A DNA stretch of 39,471 nucleotides from SZUA-146 sp963922815. Its GTDB lineage: Bacteria > Pseudomonadota > Gammaproteobacteria > Steroidobacterales > SZUA-146. Shown here in pieces: positions 10,001-17,918 of the stretch (positions are counted from its first letter, which is position 1; each line of letters begins with the position of its first letter). Location of the stretch: positions 1 through 39,471 of the forward strand of contig CAWUKD010000015.1 of the NCBI GenBank assembly GCA_963922815.1, read 5' to 3'. The translations under genes were made by a program, and so were the position numbers. The notes under the pieces were generated by a model. The model worked only from the letters and a program-made list of their open reading frames with translations, was not told the origin of the DNA and did not search any database.

Positions 10001-10174
10001 CTCGACAACAACAACACCATCAATTTCCTCGACCTGGTGCTGCTTCAGAACGACATATTCCAGACCGGTGATCTTGACGCCGATCTCAACAGCGACGGCG
10101 CCGTGAACTTTCTTGATGTCGCCGCGTTTTCGACCCAGTTCCTGGGCACGCCCGGACCGAGCGCCATAAACTAG
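7031..10174 (+). CDS. Exported beta-propeller / di-heme cytochrome / TSP3 / dockerin-like protein
   Basis: About 1047 residues with a Sec signal peptide (hydrophobic core FGSLVCLIMIG, cleavage after SAAA). The first half has YVTN-type propeller repeats (SPDGTRLIAV, SPDGNTVYAA, SSDGNTLYVA). Two heme-c sites follow, CSSCH at about 528 and CNGCH at about 705, in a region resembling di-heme cytochrome c peroxidase/MauG-type proteins. The end carries thrombospondin type 3 calcium repeats (DGDSDGIGDACDNC, about 955-985) and two EF-hand-like dockerin I repeats (DLDNNNTINFLDLV, DLNSDGAVNFLDV). It is probably a periplasmic or surface redox protein; the substrate is unknown. The start at 7031 has GAGG six bases upstream, whereas the ATG at 7019 has no usable ribosome site. 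Confidence 0.85.
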   Translation: MRLDSRSVLFGSLVCLIMIGSQSAAAQTDYLHFESGHVRPVSMSPDGTRLIAVNTSDNHIEIFTVRDDGLVHDESLPVGMEPVTVTFRNNSEAWVVNHLSDSVSIVDLSNTPRVVNTLLVGDEPRDLVFANDRAFITTAHRGQHRVHASLNGVDGAGDPQLTTPSVPRADVWVFDATNTGSGLGGTPLKIVELFGDTPRALAVSPDGNTVYAAVFMSGNQTAVVSEGLVCNGFGAAPCAGDGVTSPNGLPGGNVPGGLPGPSTNVHGANAPETSLIVKYDQASGEWRDQLDRNWSNGIRFTLPDYDVFAIDATTLNETESFSGIGTTLFNMVVNPTNGDVYISNTEAINEVRFEGPGGFGGSTVQGNLAQSRISVLTSTGNVIRHLNSHIDYAVTPAPAGIKDHSLATPTSMAISSDGNTLYVAAFGSSKIGVVSTGALVNGTFDPETASASYIDVPGGGPSGVVLDEARNRLYATTRFDNALYAIDLSDGTVIAKRTLHNPEPAEVIDGRPFLYDAMLTSSNGEASCSSCHIFGDMDGLSWDLGNPDDEVIDSPLPVNLQAIVEILNQAPDNINGTGNINQLHPMKGPMTTQTLRGMSNSGAMHWRGDRAVGVFGTDASDEVISFLNFNVAFPGLVGNNAELSPADMASFTNFALELTLPPNPVRAIDNSLNANEQAGQDFYLGSRRSDGAPFDFTGEQDGFTCNGCHELNPALGRFGASTAASFEGEEQIFKIPHLRNMYQKVGMFGMPQVDFFLPGDTSHQGDQVRGTGFLHDGSTDTLFRFFRATVFQSAVNNTVGFVNDQARRDTVDYMMAFDTDLAPVVGQQITLTSTSGADVLDRIELLLARADASFTSAILGGNTTEADIIAHGVIDDTPVSYARLANGTFQGANAADTPLTAVQLRALVQTGSDRLTVTAVPPGYAQRAAIDRDLDGTLNGDDNCPSVANAAQLDGDSDGIGDACDNCTLAANANQRDSNGDGFGNQCDADLDNNNTINFLDLVLLQNDIFQTGDLDADLNSDGAVNFLDVAAFSTQFLGTPGPSAIN

Positions 10175-10544
10175 CTAAGTGTCTTGAGACTCATTGCCGG
10201 GTTACATGGGCGGGGTGCGAATCACCCCGCCAATCCCCGCTATTCGCAGCCGCCGGCCGACGTACCTGCCCGTCGTTGGCCGATCCCCCTGTCAGACCCG
10301 CGGCCGGTTCGGCGCCATTAATTGCGGAGCCGTTCAGCGTCCTGTGACCTGATTTACAACACCCCGGGTCAATACCATGCGGACAGTCCTGGCTTCACGG
10401 CGTGCATCCGCAAGCGAGTTTGATTCCGAGGCCATTCCAAACGCAATTTTTGCTAGATTTCGCCGGTGATTCGAGGCTAATATTGCCGGCCGATGACCGT
10501 ATTCGGACTATCGGATTCGATTCAAGAGCGCGCAGGATACATTA
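10175..10544. other. Intergenic region before speA
   Basis: About 370 bases without a credible gene. Close to the upstream stop lies a GC-rich hairpin (annotated separately). The rest holds GC-rich imperfect inverted repeats around 10250-10285 and turns AT-richer after 10440, where the speA promoter is expected. I found no pair of boxes close enough to consensus to name one. Confidence 0.5.
10209..10231 (+). terminator. GC-rich hairpin downstream of the propeller-cytochrome gene
   Basis: GGCGGGGTG and CACCCCGCC pair perfectly over nine bases around the loop CGAAT, 35 bases after the stop codon. The stem is very stable but no T-tract follows, so it may stabilise the mRNA 3' end or be an imperfect terminator. 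Confidence 0.45.
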
Positions 10545-12449
10545 GTGAATTCTCCTTCAGACAGATGGACGGCCGCCGAAGCCAACGACCTTTACGGCAT
10601 TGAGCGCTGGGCCAACGACTATTTCAGTATCGATGATAACGGCAACGTGTGCGCACGTACGCTGAATGCTTCCGTTCCGCTACTCGACATGGTCAACGGC
10701 ATGGTGGAACGCGACCTGCAAATGCCCGTTCTGCTCCGCATAGAAAACCATCTCGACGCTCAGATTTACCGACTCAATGAGGCCTTTAGGGCTTCGATCA
10801 AAGAACTTGGTTACAACAACAAGTATCGCGGCGTCTATCCGGTCAAAGTCAATCAGCAGGCGCAGGTGATCGAAGAGATCGCTGATTTCGGCGCGCGCTA
10901 TCAGCACGGCTTTGAAGTCGGCAGCAAACCCGAAATGATCATCGCGCTTTCAACGCTTCACGAACCTGACAGCCTGATCATTTGTAACGGCTATAAAGAC
11001 GACGAATTTATCGAGCTTGGGCTGCAGGCTGTCAAGCTGGGCTTTCGCTGTTTTTTCGTTCTCGAAACCCCTACGGAACTACCGATCATTCTGGAGCGCA
11101 GCGCGAGGCTCGGCATTGAACCGTTGATTGGCGTGCGCGTAAAAATGACGACGCACATCAGCGGTCACTGGAACAAATCCAGCGGAGACCGCAGCAAGTT
11201 TGGATTATCAACGGCCCAGCTGATCCATGTTGTGGACGAACTCAAAAAAGCGGACAAGCTACATTGTCTTCAGCTGCTTCACTGCCACCTGGGTTCCCAG
11301 ATTCCAAACATTCAGGAAATTCGCGGCGGCATTACCGAAGCCTGTCGTTTTTACGCCGACCTCGTCAAAGAAGGCGCGGCGCTAAACCACATAGACCTGG
11401 GTGGTGGTCTTGCGGTTGACTATACGGGCTGGGCCAGCAATGACGATCAGAGCCGCAACTACACTCTGGAGGAGTACTGCGCTGACATCGTTGATACGTT
11501 AAAAACCTCGTTCGACCGTCACGACATTGAGCACCCGGTCATCGTCACAGAATCGGGACGTGCAACGATTGCCTATTCTTCTGTACTGTTGTTTAACATT
11601 CTGGACACCACGCAGTTCGAGGCCCTGAATCCGGCACCCGCGTCGGCCGACGAGCACACCACAGTCAAGAAACTGCGCGAAATCAAAGAGGACCTGAACG
11701 TATCCAATGTCCAGGAGTGCTTTAACGACGCACACTACTATCGAGATGAAATACGAGAGCTGTTTCGGCACGCGCAAATAGGCCTGCGCGAGCGCGCCAG
11801 TGCCGAAAACCTGTTTTTCGACATCTTGCAGCGCACGGTGGCCGTGACGTCAAAAATGGAACGCGTGCCCGCCGATCTTGAAGATCTGCAGAACTCACTG
11901 GCTGACATCTACTACGGAAACTTTAGCCTGTTCCAGTCTCTGCCCGACGTGTGGGCTATCGATCAGCTGTTTCCGGTAATGCCAATCCATCGCCTTGACC
12001 AGCGGCCCGACCGCCGAGCCGTACTGGCCGATATAACGTGCGACAGTGACGGCAAAATGGACGCGTTTATCGGCGACAACGAGATTACGCAGGTTCTTCC
12101 TGTTCACGAACTCCTGCCCGGGGAGGAGTACTACATGGGCGTATTCCTGATCGGCGCCTATCAGGAAACGCTCGGTGACCTGCACAACCTGTTTGGTGAC
12201 ACCAATGTGGTAAGCGTACGGATTAATGGCGACGGCTCGTTTGACTTCATCAAAGAGATCCATGGCGACACGATCAAGGATGTGCTGACCTACGTCGAGT
12301 ACAACCCCAAAGAGATGTTTCTCAAATACCGGAACACGGCCGAGCGCGCCGTCAGGGACGGGCGGATTACAGCCAAGGAACGGCAGGTCATGTTGAACAC
12401 ATTTAATGCCAGCCTGCAGGGCTATACCTACTACGAGAAAGAGTTTTAA
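10545..12449 (+). CDS. speA: Biosynthetic arginine decarboxylase
   Basis: 634 residues, close to the about 650 of E. coli SpeA. It removes CO2 from arginine to give agmatine, the first step of the polyamine route in this cluster. This is a fold-III PLP enzyme: the PLP lysine is K101 in GVYPVKVNQQ; HCHLGSQI and the glycine-rich LGGGLAVDY follow in the barrel, and the C-terminal domain carries DITCDSDG. The start is a GTG with AGGA seven bases upstream. The next gene begins 12 bases after the stop. Regulation is not visible. Confidence 0.97.
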   Translation: MNSPSDRWTAAEANDLYGIERWANDYFSIDDNGNVCARTLNASVPLLDMVNGMVERDLQMPVLLRIENHLDAQIYRLNEAFRASIKELGYNNKYRGVYPVKVNQQAQVIEEIADFGARYQHGFEVGSKPEMIIALSTLHEPDSLIICNGYKDDEFIELGLQAVKLGFRCFFVLETPTELPIILERSARLGIEPLIGVRVKMTTHISGHWNKSSGDRSKFGLSTAQLIHVVDELKKADKLHCLQLLHCHLGSQIPNIQEIRGGITEACRFYADLVKEGAALNHIDLGGGLAVDYTGWASNDDQSRNYTLEEYCADIVDTLKTSFDRHDIEHPVIVTESGRATIAYSSVLLFNILDTTQFEALNPAPASADEHTTVKKLREIKEDLNVSNVQECFNDAHYYRDEIRELFRHAQIGLRERASAENLFFDILQRTVAVTSKMERVPADLEDLQNSLADIYYGNFSLFQSLPDVWAIDQLFPVMPIHRLDQRPDRRAVLADITCDSDGKMDAFIGDNEITQVLPVHELLPGEEYYMGVFLIGAYQETLGDLHNLFGDTNVVSVRINGDGSFDFIKEIHGDTIKDVLTYVEYNPKEMFLKYRNTAERAVRDGRITAKERQVMLNTFNASLQGYTYYEKEF

Positions 12450-12461
12450 AGCGAGTTTATT

Positions 12462-13670
12462 ATGACAGACGTACTGATAATTGGTGCCGGCGGTGTTGGT
12501 CAGGTCGTAGCCTTCAAATGCGCCATGGTGCCCGACGTTTTTTCGTCGATAGTTCTGGCCAGCCGCACCGAATCAAAGTGCATTGCGATCGCCAGTGCCG
12601 TCAAAAAGAAACTGGGCGTGTCTATCGACACCGCACAGGTCGACGCCGACAACGTGCCGGAACTTGTCGCACTGATTAAAAAGGTACAACCCAAGCTCGT
12701 CCTTAACGTAGCGCTGCCGTACCAGGACCTGACCATCATGGACGCGTGCCTTGAAACCGGGGTGCACTATCTGGATACCGCCAACTACGAACCACTGAAT
12801 ACGGCCCGGTTCGAATACAAATGGCAGTGGGCTTACCAGGACAGGTTCAAACAGGCTGGACTGACTGCCCTGCTGGGAAGCGGCTTCGACCCGGGTGCGA
12901 CCAACATGTTTACGGCGTACCTCGCGAAACACCATTTCGACGAAATCCATACGCTCGATATTGTCGACGTTAACGGCGGCGATCACGGCTATCCGTTTGC
13001 CACAAACTTCAATCCCGAGATAAACATTCGCGAGATCACCGCCGAATGCCGTCACTATGAAAACGGTGCGTTTGTTGAGACTCCCGCCATGTCCAAACGG
13101 GTCAGCTTCACCTGCCCTGAGAATGTTGGCACCTACAACATTTACCGCATGTACCATGAAGAACTGGAGTCCCTGACCAAACACTACCCATCACTGCGAA
13201 GAGCGCAGTTCTGGATGAGCTTTGGCGACAGCTACCTGAAACATCTTGAAGTTCTGGAAAACGTCGGCATGACCGGCATCGAGCCCGTAATGTATCAGGG
13301 CCAGCCAATAGTACCCATTCAATTTCTCAAAGAGTTGCTGCCCGACCCTTCAACGCTGGGACCCCGGACCAAGGGAAAAACCTGCATCGGATGCTACGTC
13401 ACCGGCGTCAAAGACGGTGAGGCAAGGAAGGCGTACCTGTATAACATCAAGGACCATCAGGACTGCTACTCGGAAGTTGGCTCGCAGGCTATCTCGTATA
13501 CGACCGGCGTACCGGCCATGATCGGTGCAAAAATGATTCTGGAAGGTCACTGGCTACGACCCGGCGTCTGGAATATGGAGCAGTGTGACCCTGACCTGTT
13601 TATGCAGGACATGAATCAATACGGACTTCCATGGACCGTCATTGATCCTGAAGACGTCAGCTTTGACTAG
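12462..13670 (+). CDS. Carboxynorspermidine/carboxyspermidine synthase (saccharopine dehydrogenase family)
   Basis: 402 residues. The N-terminal Rossmann motif IIGAGGVGQVVAFKCA binds NADPH, and the remainder (GSGFDPGATNMFTAYL, DVNGGDHGYPF) follows the carboxynorspermidine synthase branch of the saccharopine dehydrogenase family. It reductively joins aspartate semialdehyde to a diamine; with putrescine the product is carboxyspermidine, with diaminopropane carboxynorspermidine. Because SpeA and SpeB are encoded alongside and no diaminopropane genes are seen, putrescine is the likelier substrate (inference). It starts 12 bases after speA and ends nine before nspC. Alternative: another saccharopine-dehydrogenase-like enzyme, unlikely in this context. 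Confidence 0.93.
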   Translation: MTDVLIIGAGGVGQVVAFKCAMVPDVFSSIVLASRTESKCIAIASAVKKKLGVSIDTAQVDADNVPELVALIKKVQPKLVLNVALPYQDLTIMDACLETGVHYLDTANYEPLNTARFEYKWQWAYQDRFKQAGLTALLGSGFDPGATNMFTAYLAKHHFDEIHTLDIVDVNGGDHGYPFATNFNPEINIREITAECRHYENGAFVETPAMSKRVSFTCPENVGTYNIYRMYHEELESLTKHYPSLRRAQFWMSFGDSYLKHLEVLENVGMTGIEPVMYQGQPIVPIQFLKELLPDPSTLGPRTKGKTCIGCYVTGVKDGEARKAYLYNIKDHQDCYSEVGSQAISYTTGVPAMIGAKMILEGHWLRPGVWNMEQCDPDLFMQDMNQYGLPWTVIDPEDVSFD

Positions 13671-13679
13671 CGACAGTCT

Positions 13680-14849
13680 GTGAACAGCCATACGTTCAAT
13701 AGTTTTGATCCGACGCGAGTGCCCTCGCCGTGTTTCGTCGTGGATGAAGTTGCGGTGGAGCATAATCTCCGAATACTCAAACACGTTTGCGACGAGTCTG
13801 GCGCGAAATGTCTGCTTGCCCTGAAAGCGTTTTCCATGTTCTCGCTTGCGCCACTGATTTCGCGATATCTGCACGGCACCTGCGCCAGCGGCCTGAACGA
13901 AGCAAGACTTGGGCATGAAGAATTCGGTGGCGAGTGCCACGTCTATTCAGCCGCATTCACCGACAGCGAGTTTGATGAAATTGCCGGGTTCGCCGATCAC
14001 ATCGTGTTTAACTCACTGCATCAGTCAACGCGCCTCGGTAGCCGGCTATCGTCTGCGTATAAACCGCTGATCGGGCTGCGCATAAATCCTCTTCACTCAG
14101 AGGGTGCGAACCCGCTCTATGATCCGTGTGCGCCCGGGTCGCGCCTCGGTATTCCCATTACGGAACTGGCATCACTGGCGCCTCAGGACCCGGCCCTGGC
14201 CCGCATTAGCGGCCTGCATTTTCATACTCTGTGCGAACAGGGTTTCGAGCCGCTTGATCGGACGCTATCGGTGATTGAAGCTGCACTCGAGCCGCTGCTG
14301 CATTCCCTGAAATGGATTAATTTTGGCGGCGGCCATCACATCACGCAGCCGGACTACAACGTGGCGGCGCTGATTGATCGCATCAAACGCTTCAAAGAAC
14401 GCTACGACGTTGACGTATATCTGGAACCCGGAGAAGCGATTGCCATCAACACTGGCGTACTGGTCAGCACCGTGCTTGATGTCACACATAACGATCAGGA
14501 CCTCGCGATACTGGACACGTCAGCGACCTGTCACATGCCTGACACTCTTGAGATGCCATACCGTGCAGATATATTTGGCGCCGGTCCGGCTTCGGCAAAG
14601 GCGCACCGCTATCGTCTCGGCGGCCAGACTTGCCTTGCCGGAGATGTCATGGGTGACTACAGCTTCGATCAGCCGCTGGAACGGGGTCAGCGATTGATGT
14701 TTGACGACATGAGTCACTACACCATGGTCAAGACTTCAACGTTTAACGGAATCAATCTTCCTTCGATTGCACTGTGGAATTCCGGTTCGGATGCACTCAC
14801 AATAATCAGAGAGTTCGGGTACGAGGATTTCAAACAGCGTCTGAGCTGA
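13680..14849 (+). CDS. nspC: Carboxynorspermidine/carboxyspermidine decarboxylase
   Basis: 389 residues, against about 377 in Vibrio. A PLP-dependent alanine-racemase-fold decarboxylase, distantly related to the SpeA type. The PLP lysine is K49 in CLLALKAFSMF; GGGHHIT and EPGEAIAI are the phosphate- and arginine-contact motifs; DTSATCHMPD and CLAGDVMGDY supply the C-terminal active-site part. It decarboxylates carboxyspermidine to spermidine (or carboxynorspermidine to norspermidine), completing the pathway. The start is a GTG nine bases after the previous stop, with a poor ribosome site, suggesting translation coupled to the synthase gene. Confidence 0.95.
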   Translation: MNSHTFNSFDPTRVPSPCFVVDEVAVEHNLRILKHVCDESGAKCLLALKAFSMFSLAPLISRYLHGTCASGLNEARLGHEEFGGECHVYSAAFTDSEFDEIAGFADHIVFNSLHQSTRLGSRLSSAYKPLIGLRINPLHSEGANPLYDPCAPGSRLGIPITELASLAPQDPALARISGLHFHTLCEQGFEPLDRTLSVIEAALEPLLHSLKWINFGGGHHITQPDYNVAALIDRIKRFKERYDVDVYLEPGEAIAINTGVLVSTVLDVTHNDQDLAILDTSATCHMPDTLEMPYRADIFGAGPASAKAHRYRLGGQTCLAGDVMGDYSFDQPLERGQRLMFDDMSHYTMVKTSTFNGINLPSIALWNSGSDALTIIREFGYEDFKQRLS

Positions 14850-14857
14850 CGTTGGAA

Positions 14858-14882
14858 GCAGGAAGCCCGCAGCGGGCCCTGC
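14858..14882 (+). other. Two-part stem-loop between nspC and speB
   Basis: The outer stem GCAGG/CCTGC encloses the inner stem GCCCG/CGGGC (loop CAG, two unpaired A on the left side), eight bases after the nspC stop. No T-tract follows. The nspC-speB gap of 178 bases otherwise holds no gene; the hairpin may protect or attenuate the upstream message. Confidence 0.5.
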
Positions 14883-15027
14883 TGAACACGTCAACCAGAA
14901 TCAACCATAATTTGTCCGCACGTCAGCAACCACGGTACCGCCGCATCCAACCCTTTTTCGGGTGCGTTCTCGCCGCAAGTCTGGAGTCCGGACGACCATA
15001 GCGGCAATGCTAGTGACGGATACCATC

Positions 15028-15909
15028 ATGACAGCACACAACACGCCCATTTTTCTGGGGTCTGAAATCGAACAATCTGCCTTCGAAGACGCCCTTTTCC
15101 ATATCGTGCCCGTGCCATACGAAGCTTCCGTGTCCTACGGCGCTGGCACCTCGCTCGGCCCACACGCAATTCTGGACGCGTCCTGGCAACTGGAGACCTG
15201 GGATGGAAAAAGCACGCCCTGCGATCTTGGAATTCATACGCATCCGGCCGTTCACATCAGCAGCGACAACGACGAAGTTATGCAGGCCATTGCAGACGTC
15301 GTCGAGCCGATCGTTCGAAATGGTCGCATCCCCATCGGTATTGGTGGAGAACACAGCGTTACGTACGGGATGATACGTGGACTCCTGGCGGCCGGGAAGA
15401 CGGACATCGGCGTTGTACAAGTCGACGCTCATGCCGATTTGCGTGACGCGTATGAAGGCAATCCGCTAAGCCACGCGTCGGTAATGCGTCGAGTGGTAGA
15501 CCTTGGCATCCCTCTGTACCAACTGGGCGTTCGAGCGTACTGCCAGGAAGAAATCGAAGCGCGCAAGAAACACGGTGTGCTCTATCAGGACGCGGACACT
15601 CTGGTACCAAACAACGTGAACACGCTCGAATTGCCGGATGACTTCCCGCAGAACGTCTTCTTCACGCTCGATATCGACGGCATGGACCCGTCGGTGTTTC
15701 CGTCCACCGGAACACCGGTGCCCGGCGGTCTGGGCTGGTATCAAACGCTGTCACTGTTTGAGTCGGTTGCCTCTCAGCGTACGATTATTGGCTTCGACCT
15801 GATGGAATTTGCACCCATCAAAGGCTTCCACGCCTATGAGTTCTCGGCAGCGCAGCTGCTGTACAAAATGATGGGCATCATACAGCGAAGTCAGCACACG
15901 CAAACGTAA
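15028..15909 (+). CDS. speB: Agmatinase (agmatine ureohydrolase)
   Basis: 293 residues, in the normal arginase/agmatinase range. It hydrolyses agmatine to putrescine and urea using two Mn ions. Metal ligands are visible in GGEHSVTYG, DAHADLRD and DIDGMDPS, and the loop TGTPVPGGLGW fits the family. The start at 15028 (MTAHNTPIF) has GACGGA upstream; the frame is open to 14962 but those residues are not protein-like, and an ATG at 15007 is the only other option. It supplies putrescine for the synthase of this cluster, although it sits last and 178 bases from nspC, so it may have its own promoter. Confidence 0.95.
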   Translation: MTAHNTPIFLGSEIEQSAFEDALFHIVPVPYEASVSYGAGTSLGPHAILDASWQLETWDGKSTPCDLGIHTHPAVHISSDNDEVMQAIADVVEPIVRNGRIPIGIGGEHSVTYGMIRGLLAAGKTDIGVVQVDAHADLRDAYEGNPLSHASVMRRVVDLGIPLYQLGVRAYCQEEIEARKKHGVLYQDADTLVPNNVNTLELPDDFPQNVFFTLDIDGMDPSVFPSTGTPVPGGLGWYQTLSLFESVASQRTIIGFDLMEFAPIKGFHAYEFSAAQLLYKMMGIIQRSQHTQT

Positions 15910-15955
15910 TCAACGCGCGTACCTGTTTTAGTCGTGACGAGGCATCGCCCATAAA

Positions 15956-15980
15956 AAAAGCCCCGACAAGCGGGGCTTTT
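15956..15980. terminator. Bidirectional intrinsic terminator, speB / SGNH hydrolase
   Basis: AAAAGCCCCG and CGGGGCTTTT form a perfect ten-base stem with the loop ACAAG, with T-runs on both strands. It lies between the convergent speB and SGNH hydrolase genes and should stop transcription from both sides. Confidence 0.95.
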
Positions 15981-15999
15981 CATTATTTCCTGACAGGAA

Positions 16000-16965
16000 T
16001 CAGGCCGCGCGACGGCGACGCAATCCAAGCATTCCCAGCGCTGACAAGAACAGCGGCAGTGCTGCAGGTACCGGAATCGGTGAACCCAACACTTCTGCAT
16101 AGGCCAGCTCACCCATAATCTGATGAACGATGGCTGTCGGGTGAATGCCGTCGAAGAACAGGTAGGAGTCCGGATCAAGACAGTCGGTCAGGATGCAGGC
16201 TTCATCAACGTTGGTAATCCCGTATGACGCGGGATCGCTGATCACATCGGCAAACACGCTGAACAGGTCAAACGTAATAATATTGACACCCAGCGAAAGC
16301 TCAAGGTTTGCCACTTCTGCCATCAGGTTGGCATTGTGCTGAGCTGATGCTGCGCTGATCACCGCTGAAGAACCGCCTGGTGCTCCACCCGAGAGCGCTT
16401 CAGGAGTCAAACCAATGTCGGGAAGCGTTGGCACCAGAAAATCTGTTGCACCCTGAGCCGCAAGATCTGCAATAACCTGACCTATGCTTGCTGCGGAATT
16501 GGCCGCATCGTTATCACGCACGTCGTTGCCGCCGCCAAATACGACGTAAAGCGCACTGGAATCAGCCGCGCCACCGGTGTCACCAAAGTACAAACCCAGC
16601 TGATCAGGTAGTGAAGGAACAAGATCACCGGGATCTTCCACAGCGCGTGCTCCGCCAAAGGCGTAGTTAGTGCCGCCGGCGACAGAATTATCCAGGGGCA
16701 AGCCCATCAGACCCGCCAGGTGCTCTACCCACACAAGACCTGCATCGCCATTCGTGTAATTACTGGTGAAGCGTGAATCCGCGTAGGGAGGATTGGGGCC
16801 AAAAGCACCGCCAAACAAATCGAAAATATTGCCTGAATCAGACAGACTGTCTCCGAACACAACCAGACTGTTGTAGCTGGTGGCGTTCGCGGCTGCACTC
16901 ATGCTCAAACCGACAACGATCAGAGCGGTAACAGCACCGCGACGTAATTTAGAAACCAAAATCAT
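16000..16965 (-). CDS. SGNH/GDSL hydrolase with VPLPA-type C-terminal sorting signal
   Basis: 321 residues. A signal peptide (LRRGAVTALIVVGLSMSAAANA) precedes a GDSL domain: block I FGDSLSDSGN with the nucleophile Ser, block II GGTNYAFGGARA, block III FGGGNDVRDN, and block V DGIHPT with the catalytic Asp and His. It should hydrolyse esters (lipid or polysaccharide) outside the inner membrane. The C-terminus VPAALPLFLSALGMLGLRRR is a VPLPA-CTERM signal: proline motif, one membrane helix, arginine cluster, recognised by exosortases. The start is the ATG at 16965, five bases after GGAGG; the upstream TTG is rejected. It stands alone, ending at the shared terminator. Confidence 0.92.
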   Translation of the reverse strand: MILVSKLRRGAVTALIVVGLSMSAAANATSYNSLVVFGDSLSDSGNIFDLFGGAFGPNPPYADSRFTSNYTNGDAGLVWVEHLAGLMGLPLDNSVAGGTNYAFGGARAVEDPGDLVPSLPDQLGLYFGDTGGAADSSALYVVFGGGNDVRDNDAANSAASIGQVIADLAAQGATDFLVPTLPDIGLTPEALSGGAPGGSSAVISAASAQHNANLMAEVANLELSLGVNIITFDLFSVFADVISDPASYGITNVDEACILTDCLDPDSYLFFDGIHPTAIVHQIMGELAYAEVLGSPIPVPAALPLFLSALGMLGLRRRRAA

Positions 16966-17384
16966 AACCCCCTCCAAAATGAACAACGAAGTTCTTCAAA
17001 GAACCTCTCATGGCAGCGTATACCTTTTATTATCATCAGCACTAGCCGAACTATCGAATACGTCTGCAGCAGCGGGCATATTCGAGCATGCCCTGACTCG
17101 GTAGTGTAAACCAAAACATAGGAAAAAGGCTGAATTTTCCATAACCTAGCCGTTCTTTGAGTCATTTTGAGCATTCTATGGGAAACGCCAGTCGGACCAC
17201 ATGGGCTGAGCTGCGCACACGCGATAGATCGGGCGACGATGCGCGAGAGTCGATTTTCTGAACCAAACGCGAATCGCCCTCCTCAATGCGGTGATTCAAC
17301 CCGTTTTCGATTGACGAATTTATCTTTAATATTCATAAATTTATAGTTCTTTTAAGTCATTGGCCGCAGGGTTAAACTAGGCAA
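16966..17384. other. Divergent intergenic region, SGNH hydrolase / VanZ-like gene
   Basis: About 420 bases without a credible gene. At 16991-17004 lies the inverted repeat GTTCTTCAAAGAAC (six-base arms), about 25 bases before the hydrolase start codon, a possible operator. The 17280-17360 stretch is AT-rich and contains the promoter annotated for the rightward genes. No clear minus-strand promoter was found. Confidence 0.5.
17311..17339 (+). promoter_or_regulatory. Sigma-70 promoter candidate for the VanZ-like operon
   Basis: TTGACG (17311-17316), 17 bases, CATAAA (17334-17339), in an AT-rich stretch 46 bases before the start codon. TATAGT at 17342-17347 is an alternative -10 with a weaker -35. 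Confidence 0.55.
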
Positions 17385-17918
17385 ATGACTTCCCTGCTTC
17401 ATCAATCTGTCCGCTCCGACAAGCCAGTCGGACTGCTCATTGCCGCCGTAGCTGCACTGCTCGCCGGGCTTCTGGTGTATGTGGGGGCCCGCCCGTTCGC
17501 TCCTGTACTGATTTATGCAATCTGGCCGGACTCATGGAGCGAGTCGATTCAGGGATCTGTTCGCATTCCGTTTGCATACCAGCTGCCTTCGTTTTTCCAC
17601 GCGATGGCTATGATGCTGGCAACACTGGCCGTCACGTGGAACCGCCGTCAGCTGCGACGGCCCGCACTGGTCGTGACAATCGGGCTCTGCCTGCTCATGG
17701 AATTTGTCCAGCACCGTGCGGTCGTAATCTATGTGAGCGCCTGTGCAGACACACTGCTGTGCCGCTGGGTGCCCGGCCTGGAAGCCTACGCGCGCCGTGG
17801 CACGTTTGATCCGCTGGACCTGCTGGCCATTGCTGCGGCCGCGCCTGTAGTCTGGACTCTGTATCAATCTGACCTGTTCAATGCTCTTCAACGAAGACAA
17901 AAGGATGCCGCTAAATGA
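17385..17918 (+). CDS. VanZ-like integral membrane protein
   Basis: 177 residues with about four transmembrane helices (roughly 16-36, 70-86, 93-110, 143-160). The late segment GTFDPLDLLAIAAAAP resembles the FDPLDLLAN motif near the end of VanZ-family proteins, and EFVQH resembles their acidic helix. VanZ proteins are membrane proteins linked to glycopeptide tolerance in some bacteria, but the biochemical role is generally unknown, and no resistance genes are nearby. The stop overlaps the start of the next gene (ATGA), so the two are translationally coupled and probably act together. Confidence 0.65.
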   Translation: MTSLLHQSVRSDKPVGLLIAAVAALLAGLLVYVGARPFAPVLIYAIWPDSWSESIQGSVRIPFAYQLPSFFHAMAMMLATLAVTWNRRQLRRPALVVTIGLCLLMEFVQHRAVVIYVSACADTLLCRWVPGLEAYARRGTFDPLDLLAIAAAAPVVWTLYQSDLFNALQRRQKDAAK

